Below, piece after piece: positions 58,914-64,000 of a stretch of DNA of 64,000 nucleotides; position 1 is the stretch's first letter, and every line of letters begins with the position of its first letter. The notes under the pieces are model-generated. The model saw nothing but the letters and a program-made list of their open reading frames with translations, did no database searches and was not told where the DNA came from. Position numbers and translations under genes: made by a program. Origin of the DNA: Evansella caseinilytica (GTDB lineage Bacteria > Bacillota > Bacilli > Bacillales > Salisediminibacteriaceae); assembly GCF_900107275.1 (NCBI RefSeq), contig NZ_FNPI01000002.1, forward strand, positions 124,001 through 188,000, written 5' to 3'.

Positions 58914-59450
58914 ATGGAGCAAAGAAAACAAATCATTATCAACGAAATTAAGTACTGGAAAAACAACCAGCTGCTTCCGGAAGTTTATTGCAATTTTCTG
59001 CTGAGCTTATATACGGAAGGTGCATCTAATGATGATAATGAAGAAACGAAACAACGTCTTCCCCTTCGCTATCTATCCTTACTTACAGCAGCGGCAGTCT
59101 GTTTGTTAGCGTTATCATTTGTTGTTATCTATTTTACTCAGTTTTCTCCGACAATGCAAATTAGTTTCCAATTTCTTTTAGTGCTGATTTGTTTTTTTAT
59201 TTCGGCGTACTTTTATCGTAAAAAAGAGCGGATTGCCCATTTGTATATTGCTATTACGACGTTTATGTCTTTTCAGTTTGTCATCGAGACTGCCGGACTG
59301 TTTTTTAAAGATAAACCATACGCTTTCGGGATTTCCGTTTTGCTGATGTGCGTCGTCTGGCTGGTAGCCGGCTGGAGGTGGAAAATTACATACCTGCTCA
59401 TTGCCGGAATCAGCGGAGCAGTCATTTTCATCATTTTTTTGGTTATTTAA
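58914..59450 (+). CDS. Unknown five-helix membrane protein
   Basis: 178 residues. A polar N-terminal segment (1-45) with EIKYWKNNQLLPEVYCNFLLSLY precedes about five membrane helices (48-68, 75-93, 102-120, 130-145, 155-176). No catalytic motif was seen. I do not recognise the family with certainty; the N-terminal block resembles a short helical domain of membrane proteins of unknown function in Bacillaceae. It lies between sigA and cccA and is followed by a 210-bp gap without features. Confidence 0.7.
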   Translation: MEQRKQIIINEIKYWKNNQLLPEVYCNFLLSLYTEGASNDDNEETKQRLPLRYLSLLTAAAVCLLALSFVVIYFTQFSPTMQISFQFLLVLICFFISAYFYRKKERIAHLYIAITTFMSFQFVIETAGLFFKDKPYAFGISVLLMCVVWLVAGWRWKITYLLIAGISGAVIFIIFLVI

Positions 59451-59660
59451 GTGCACCTTAATGATGAACAGCATTTGTCCAAGCAAACGGCTGACGATAT
59501 AATGGAAGAGGAGAATATATCCGCCGCAGAGGACGGCGAAAAGCTTTTCGTTATTTTGCTTTTCTATTGGTTGATTTTCAAGTAAAATAAACAGTAGCTT
59601 GGCAAAAAGCGAGCGTTGGGGAAAAGCTTGAATTTCTTAATATTAAAGGAGGTACATAAC

Positions 59661-60032
59661 ATGAGAGGGAAACCCCTATATCCCTTTGCTGTAACCGCTG
59701 TTTTGGGGATCGGTTTAATCATCATATTATCCTTTTACGGTCTTAATACAGGTCCAGACATGGCAGGAGATGATGAAGCTGATGACAGCGAACAGCAATT
59801 CGACGATCCGATTGAGTTGGGAGAGCATGTGTACTTACAGAACTGTTCGGCCTGTCACGGCCAAAATTTAAATGACGGTTCTGCACCTGCTTTAAACGCG
59901 CTGGAAGGGAAATACACGGCAGAAGACATTGTCCACATCATTAATGAAGGTCAGGGGGCAATGCCGGCCGGAATGGCTTCGGGCGCAGAAGCGGATGCCG
60001 TTGCCGAATATTTATTGTCAGTGTCGGAATAA
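59661..60032 (+). CDS. cccA: Cytochrome c550
   Basis: 123 residues. One N-terminal membrane anchor (about 9-28) is followed by an acidic linker and a class I cytochrome c domain with the heme site Cys62-Cys65-His66 (CSACH) and an AMPAGM segment carrying the Met ligand. It is a membrane-bound electron carrier outside the membrane. The ATG at 59661 follows AAAGGAGG. Position after sigA is as in B. subtilis. Confidence 0.95.
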   Translation: MRGKPLYPFAVTAVLGIGLIIILSFYGLNTGPDMAGDDEADDSEQQFDDPIELGEHVYLQNCSACHGQNLNDGSAPALNALEGKYTAEDIVHIINEGQGAMPAGMASGAEADAVAEYLLSVSE

Positions 60033-60041
60033 GAAACAACG

Positions 60042-60082
60042 GGGGTGTCTCCAAGGTGAGCTTGTTGCCTTGGCGACACCCT
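60042..60082 (+). terminator. Hairpin after cccA (probable terminator)
   Basis: GGGTGTC with CCAAGG (60043-60056) pairs with CCTTGG and GACACCC (60068-60081). A T-run follows only 20 bases later. Confidence 0.6.
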
Positions 60083-60149
60083 CAATGCAATGAAAGCAGT
60101 TTTTTATGCCGGCTTCAAAAAAATTGATTGGTTAATTCAGGTGGGAGTT

Positions 60150-60860
60150 ATGAACGAACAGCAATTATCAAAGCGTTTGGAAAAAGTGGTGTCATATATC
60201 CGTCAAGGAGATGTTGTCGCTGATATCGGCTCGGATCATGCTTATTTGCCGGTTTACTTAATAAAGCATGGCATCGCTTCACGGGCCATAGCCGGCGAAG
60301 TAAACGAAGGTCCGTTAAGGTCTGCGGAACAGCAAGTAGCGAAGCACAGCTATCAGCATGCAATTAAAACAAAGCTTGGAAACGGACTTGCGGTTTTGGA
60401 ACATGAAAGCGTGGATACGATTGTCATTGCAGGAATGGGCGGACCGCTCATCACACAAATTTTAGACGAAGGAAAAAGCAGGCTGGAAGCAGTATCGCGG
60501 CTGATATTGCAGCCGAATATTGCCGCGGAAAACATCAGGGAATGGCTTCTGGACAATCACTGGCGGTTAATCGACGAATGTATCTTAAAGGAAGACGGCC
60601 ATTATTACGAGATTGTTGTTGCGGAAAAAGGAGCAGCGGAAGCACCGTACCAGCCGGAAAGCATGGCAAAACAGCTTTGGCTTGGACCGTTACTGTTGAA
60701 GGAAAAGACGGCTGTTTTTAAGGAAAAATGGCTGAAAGAAAAAGCGCAGTTGCAGCGAATTTATCAACAGCTTGATAACGCATCGTCTTCGAAAGAAATC
60801 GACGCCAGAAAGCAGGAGCTTGCCAAAAAAATAGCATGGTTAGAGGAGGAACTAGCATGA
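60150..60860 (+). CDS. trmK: tRNA (adenine-22-N1)-methyltransferase
   Basis: 236 residues. The SAM-binding motif is VVADIGSDHAYLPVYL (near 28-43), with the family motif TIVIAGMGGPLI (near 95) and LILQPNIAAENIREWL. A C-terminal coiled coil ends the protein. TrmK (YqfN) methylates A22 of tRNAs. The ATG at 60150 follows GGTGGGAG. Its end overlaps the yqfO start by four bases. Confidence 0.95.
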   Translation: MNEQQLSKRLEKVVSYIRQGDVVADIGSDHAYLPVYLIKHGIASRAIAGEVNEGPLRSAEQQVAKHSYQHAIKTKLGNGLAVLEHESVDTIVIAGMGGPLITQILDEGKSRLEAVSRLILQPNIAAENIREWLLDNHWRLIDECILKEDGHYYEIVVAEKGAAEAPYQPESMAKQLWLGPLLLKEKTAVFKEKWLKEKAQLQRIYQQLDNASSSKEIDARKQELAKKIAWLEEELA

Positions 60861-61975
60861 AGCTGGCGAACGGGCAGACAATCATCCAAGCATTTGAGGC
60901 TTTTGCACCGAAAGCACTAGCAGTGGAAGGGGATAAAATCGGCCTGCAGATCGGTACCCTCAACAAGCCGGTCAAAAAAATCATGGTAGCCCTGGACGTT
61001 CTTGAAGCGGTTGCAGACGAGGCGATTGCTGAGGGGGTGGACATGATCATTGCCCACCATCCAATTATTTTCCGACCGCTGAAAACTTTGCGCACGGATC
61101 AGGCGTACGGACGTACGATTGAAAAGCTGATAAAGCACGATGTCACCGTTTACGCGGCGCATACCAACCTCGATGTGGCGCCGGGCGGGGTAAACGATTG
61201 GCTTGCCGAAGCACTGGAACTGGAAAACACGGAAGTGCTCGCAGAAACAACGGAAGACATATTAAAAAAGCTTGTTGTGTTTGTTCCGGAGGATCATGCC
61301 GCTGCTGTCAGAGAAGCGATCGGCAATGCCGGTGCCGGTCATATTGGGAATTACAGCCACTGTACCTTTCAAACACAAGGAACAGGAACGTTCAAACCGG
61401 GAGCAGGCACCGATCCTTATATTGGTGAACAAGGAAAGCTTGCGTTTGTTTCCGAACTAAAGCTGGAGAGTATTTTTCCCGCATCATTACAAAAAAAGGT
61501 GTTACGGGCGATGAGCGATGCTCACCCATATGAAGAAGTGGCCTATGACATTTACGATTTAGCAGTGGAAGGTCCGAGCTTCGGGTTAGGTAGAATCGGC
61601 CGGCTGAAACAAGAAATGACGCTGGAAACATTCGCTAAGTACGTAAAGGAAAAATACGATGTAAGTGGTGTCCGTGTCGTAGGGGATCTTCTGCGCCCAG
61701 TAAAAAAAGTAGCTGTTCTCGGCGGTGACGGCAATAAATATGCGCAAACAGCCTTGTTTAAAGGAGCGGATGTATTTGTAACCGGGGATCTTTACTATCA
61801 TGTGGCACATGATGTCATGCAGGAAGGGCTGGCCATGGTGGACCCGGGACATAATGTGGAAAAGGTGATGAAGGAAGGGGTCCAACAGCTTTTAAAAACG
61901 TTTATTGATGAGAAAGGCTACGCAACGGAAGTCATCGCTTCCGCCATTCACACCGATCCGTTTCAGTTTATATAA
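60857..61975 (+). CDS. yqfO: YqfO, Nif3-like dinuclear metal center protein
   Basis: 372 residues. The N-terminal Nif3 half has MIIAHHPIIFRPLK and VYAAHTNLDVAPGGVNDWLA. A central PII-like insert (about 130-230, VFVPEDHAAAVREAIG to DAHPYEEVAYDI) is followed by the second Nif3 half ending in VDPGHNVEK. GTP cyclohydrolase-like activity has been proposed for the family, but function is unproven. The ATG at 60857 follows AGAGGAGG. A family A repeat begins at the stop codon. Confidence 0.94.
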   Translation: MKLANGQTIIQAFEAFAPKALAVEGDKIGLQIGTLNKPVKKIMVALDVLEAVADEAIAEGVDMIIAHHPIIFRPLKTLRTDQAYGRTIEKLIKHDVTVYAAHTNLDVAPGGVNDWLAEALELENTEVLAETTEDILKKLVVFVPEDHAAAVREAIGNAGAGHIGNYSHCTFQTQGTGTFKPGAGTDPYIGEQGKLAFVSELKLESIFPASLQKKVLRAMSDAHPYEEVAYDIYDLAVEGPSFGLGRIGRLKQEMTLETFAKYVKEKYDVSGVRVVGDLLRPVKKVAVLGGDGNKYAQTALFKGADVFVTGDLYYHVAHDVMQEGLAMVDPGHNVEKVMKEGVQQLLKTFIDEKGYATEVIASAIHTDPFQFI

Positions 61976-62283
61976 GTGTTTGTTCAAAAAGATTGCTTTG
62001 AATCTTTTTGAACAAATATGAAGCAACGAGCTGTACTTCATCGAGACGCTGCGAGTTGTCTCATCGTGTCATCGCGCGCGATGGCACTTGGATAGACGTC
62101 AGAGGAATACTGGCAGAGGAAGAGACAATGGAGTGGAGCCGATGCATTCTTTTCCAGTCAGCTAGGAGTGGTTTTCTCGGAACCAGGATGGTGACATTCC
62201 GCTGTTGCTCACAGGACGTGAGCGGTAATTAGACGGAATTGGGGCGCAGCGAGCGGAACCATTGCCTTTTTGAACACGCTCTA
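61975..62283 (+). repeat. Family A structured repeat, copy A4
   Basis: It begins at the yqfO stop with hairpin h1 (61976-62019, G-T pairs at the base). It then has GAAGCAACGAGC, GAGAC / GTCTC, the central GTGTCATCG...CGATGGCAC hairpin, and hairpin h4 (GCTCAC / GTGAGC at 62207-62223). It ends CCATTGCCTTTTTGAACAC. It is the most regular long copy (about 309 bp). Confidence 0.85.
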
Positions 62284-62286
62284 CAA

Positions 62287-62330
62287 GTAATTGCTCAACA
62301 AGATTGCTCTTTATCTTGTTGAGCAATTAC
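62287..62330 (+). repeat. Isolated h1-type hairpin with compensatory changes
   Basis: An 18-bp perfect stem (arms starting GTAATTGCTCAACAAG and ending CTTGTTGAGCAATTAC) has the same 8-base loop length as h1 of family A. Four stem pairs differ from A1 on both strands at once. GAAACCGTTG follows, like GAAGCAATGAG after h1. Confidence 0.8.
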
Positions 62331-62344
62331 GAAACCGTTGAAAA

Positions 62345-62394
62345 AAACATAGCCTTTTCAAGACAAATTGATTGTCTGAATGGCTATGTTTTCC
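62345..62394. terminator. Bidirectional terminator upstream of the ispH end
   Basis: AAAACATAGCC and GGCTATGTTTT pair around an inner AGACAA / TTGTCT stem. It lies between yqfO with its repeat and the convergent ispH. Positions 62400-62549 hold only a small GTAAAGCAAAACTTTGCTTAC palindrome. Confidence 0.75.
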
Positions 62395-62549
62395 TTATCG
62401 TGAAAGGTAAAGCAAAACTTTGCTTACGGTCCAACAGAAAAGAGATACTAGAAATTCGTCAAAGAAAATGAGCTCTTCAAAGATTAAAGTAAAGTTGCCA
62501 AAGTGAGAAAGCGAAAACGTTTGTGCGCCGCTTTCGTTACGGCTTCCAG

Positions 62550-63506
62550 TTAGCTGTTAGATGCCGCTTTTTTCTTTACTCTTGGAAGGATTTTTGTCAG
62601 TTTGACCGTGCTCGTCGCATCCCAGGTATGGGGGTCATCTTCATCATATTTTTCTAAAAAGGAAATCACTTCCTTGGTTATTGGTGTCGGTGTGCTTGCG
62701 CCTGCAGTTACCGCCACTTTATTCACCCCTTTTAACCATCCCAGATTCAATTCATTGACATTGGCAATCCGGTAAGCGGTTGTTCCGGCAATTTCTTCAG
62801 ACACCTGAGCCAGCCGGTTGGAGTTGTTGCTTTTCGGATCCCCGACAACGATAAGAAGGTCCGCTTTCTTTGCCTGTTCGGCTACTGCCTCCTGCCGCAC
62901 TTGAGTCGCAAGGCAAATTTCATTATGAACTTCGGCGTTTGGATATTTTTTCAGCGAGGCATTAATCAGGTGGGAAACATCCCATTGGCTCATCGTCGTT
63001 TGATTGGTGATCAGGATTTTTTCGGAATCAATCCGGAGCTTGGCGACATCGTCCGGCGTTTCTACAAGGTGAACGATATCCGGAGCCACACCGACGGCGC
63101 CCTCTGGCTCCGGATGGCCTTTTTTCCCGATATAAATAATCTGATAGCCTTCTTCCTTTTTCTCGCGAATTAAATCATGCGTTTTTGTTACATCGGGACA
63201 AGTGGCGTCTACTGTCGTCAAGCCTTTTTCCTTTGCCATCCTGCGCACTTCCGGCGAAACGCCGTGTGCGGTGAAAATAACAGTTCCTTTGTCCACTTTT
63301 TTCAATATTTCCAACCGGTTAGGTCCGTCTAAGGTAATGATGCCTTCTTCTGTAAATGCATCGGTTACATGTTTATTATGAACAATCATACCTAAAATGT
63401 AGATTGGTCTCGGTAAATCTAAGTTTTCTACCGCTTGTCTGGCCAGAACCATGGCATCGACAACACCATAGCAGTAACCGCGCGGAGAAATTTTGATGAC
63501 TTCCAT
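62550..63506 (-). CDS. ispH: IspH, 4-hydroxy-3-methylbut-2-enyl diphosphate reductase
   Basis: 318 residues. The iron-sulfur ligands are Cys12 (RGYCYGV), Cys103 (DATCPDV) and Cys198 (NEICLAT); active-site His residues lie in VHNKHV, TAHGVS and KGHPEPEG. This is the last step of the MEP pathway, giving isopentenyl and dimethylallyl diphosphate. The start follows a GGAGG-like site (TTGGAGGAGCC). It corresponds to B. subtilis yqfP. Confidence 0.96.
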   Translation of the reverse strand: MEVIKISPRGYCYGVVDAMVLARQAVENLDLPRPIYILGMIVHNKHVTDAFTEEGIITLDGPNRLEILKKVDKGTVIFTAHGVSPEVRRMAKEKGLTTVDATCPDVTKTHDLIREKKEEGYQIIYIGKKGHPEPEGAVGVAPDIVHLVETPDDVAKLRIDSEKILITNQTTMSQWDVSHLINASLKKYPNAEVHNEICLATQVRQEAVAEQAKKADLLIVVGDPKSNNSNRLAQVSEEIAGTTAYRIANVNELNLGWLKGVNKVAVTAGASTPTPITKEVISFLEKYDEDDPHTWDATSTVKLTKILPRVKKKAASNS

Positions 63507-63547
63507 CTTGGCTCCTCCAATTGTCTGAAATATTCTTCTTCCTGTTT

Positions 63548-63577
63548 ATTATAAAGGCTTTGCCTCCGGATTGACAA
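63548..63577 (-). promoter_or_regulatory. Sigma-A promoter of ispH
   Basis: On the minus strand TTGTCA (63577-63572) and a perfect TATAAT (63553-63548) are spaced 18 bp, about 42 bp before ispH. Confidence 0.75.
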
Positions 63578-63676
63578 ACAAACAATAAAAACAGGGGTAT
63601 GAATGAACAGTCAGACAGGATTGTTTTCTATCCGATAGGGAAACCATTGTCCATATATGAAGCGCTGCTATGATAA

Positions 63677-63714
63677 ACAATCTCCAGCCACTTTAGCGCT
63701 GGGCTGTGGATTGT
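63677..63714 (-). terminator. Hairpin at the end of the partial gene
   Basis: ACAATC with CAGCC pairs with GGCTG and GATTGT around the loop ACTTTAGCGCT. It sits at the stop codon of the minus-strand gene at 63714; the T-run is weak. Confidence 0.5.
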
Positions 63715-63995
63715 CATGCTCCCTGTGAATGTTCATCAATAAACTGATATGCTTCCTCTTCCGATATATTTTTTACAAGCATTAATTCACTGACAATAAA
63801 CTGCTTTGCCCGGTCGAGGTTCTTGCGGTCTTCCATATGCAAACCGTTTGTTCTTCCCTCTTCTTTGGAAGTGAGGTTGGAAATGACTGCAGCTGCATCC
63901 AGTATTGAGCCTGATTTCAACAATGTCTCGTTTTCCTTAGAATACGGCTTTGCTGCATCTTTTTTGGAGGCTACTTCGGATGGTTTTAACGCCAT
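63714..63995 (-). CDS. Unknown protein, possibly partial, with ANTAR-like C-terminus
   Basis: 93 residues are visible, ending in a helical block NLDRAKQFIVSELMLVKNISEEEAYQFIDE. The spacing of Ala-Lys and Ser-Glu-x-x-Ala-Tyr in this block recalls ANTAR RNA-binding domains. The frame is open up to the window edge, so the Met at 63995 may be internal and the protein longer. The N-terminal part is polar and not recognised. Assignment to ANTAR is tentative. Confidence 0.5.
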   Translation of the reverse strand: MALKPSEVASKKDAAKPYSKENETLLKSGSILDAAAVISNLTSKEEGRTNGLHMEDRKNLDRAKQFIVSELMLVKNISEEEAYQFIDEHSQGA

Positions 63996-64000
63996 TACCA

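Overview
The window is a 64 kb stretch of a Bacillaceae chromosome. Its gene order matches the Bacillus subtilis mrp and yqeH-to-ispH region almost gene for gene. A complete Mrp Na+/H+ antiporter operon and acidic extracytoplasmic segments (for example in ComEA) suggest a salt- or alkali-tolerant, spore-forming, naturally competent relative of Bacillus. The species cannot be named from the sequence alone. Most genes have strong Shine-Dalgarno sites, and TTG starts are frequent (comEB, comEC, holA, yqeY, phoH, ppsR).

Layout. 1-5.5 kb, minus strand: mrpABCDEF and the start of mrpG. 5.9-7.2 kb: a decayed small gene, a repeat copy, sda, and a DnaA-box cluster. 7.2-12 kb: yqeH, aroE, yhbY, nadD, yqeK, rsfS, yqeM. 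12-19.2 kb: competence genes comER (reverse), comEA, comEB and comEC, then yqzM (reverse) and holA. 19.2-26.3 kb: rpsT (reverse), gpr, spoIIP, yqxA, lepA, hemW. 26.3-34.8 kb: heat-shock cluster hrcA (with CIRCE), grpE, dnaK, dnaJ, prmA, rsmE, mtaB. 34.8-40.8 kb: deoC, yqeW (reverse), rpsU, yqeY, and the SigW-type operon yqeZ-floA-yqfB. 41-49.9 kb: yqfC, yqfD, phoH, pgpH, ybeY, dgkA, cdd, era, yqzL, recO. 49.9-62 kb: T-box-controlled glyQS, ccpN, ppsR, yqxD, dnaG, sigA, an unknown membrane protein gene, cccA, trmK, yqfO. 62.5-64 kb, minus strand: ispH and a partial unknown gene.

The coding content is ordinary core genome: translation and ribosome maturation, replication (HolA, DnaG), sigma-A, heat shock, DNA uptake, sporulation and tRNA modification. 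The unusual part is between the genes. Several intergenic regions hold copies of structured repeats. Family A (about 190-420 bp, five copies plus fragments) and family B (about 130-155 bp, three copies plus a half copy and a deletion derivative) both have GTTCAAAAAG / CTTTTTGAAC termini. The long hairpin of family A keeps base pairing through compensatory changes between copies, with two stem positions each showing three different Watson-Crick pairs. A hybrid of the two families lies behind era. Family A copies split gene pairs that are adjacent in B. subtilis: between dnaK and dnaJ, where a terminator and a candidate separate dnaJ promoter also appear, and between comEB and comEC.

No rRNA, tRNA, CRISPR array, prophage or transposase gene was seen.
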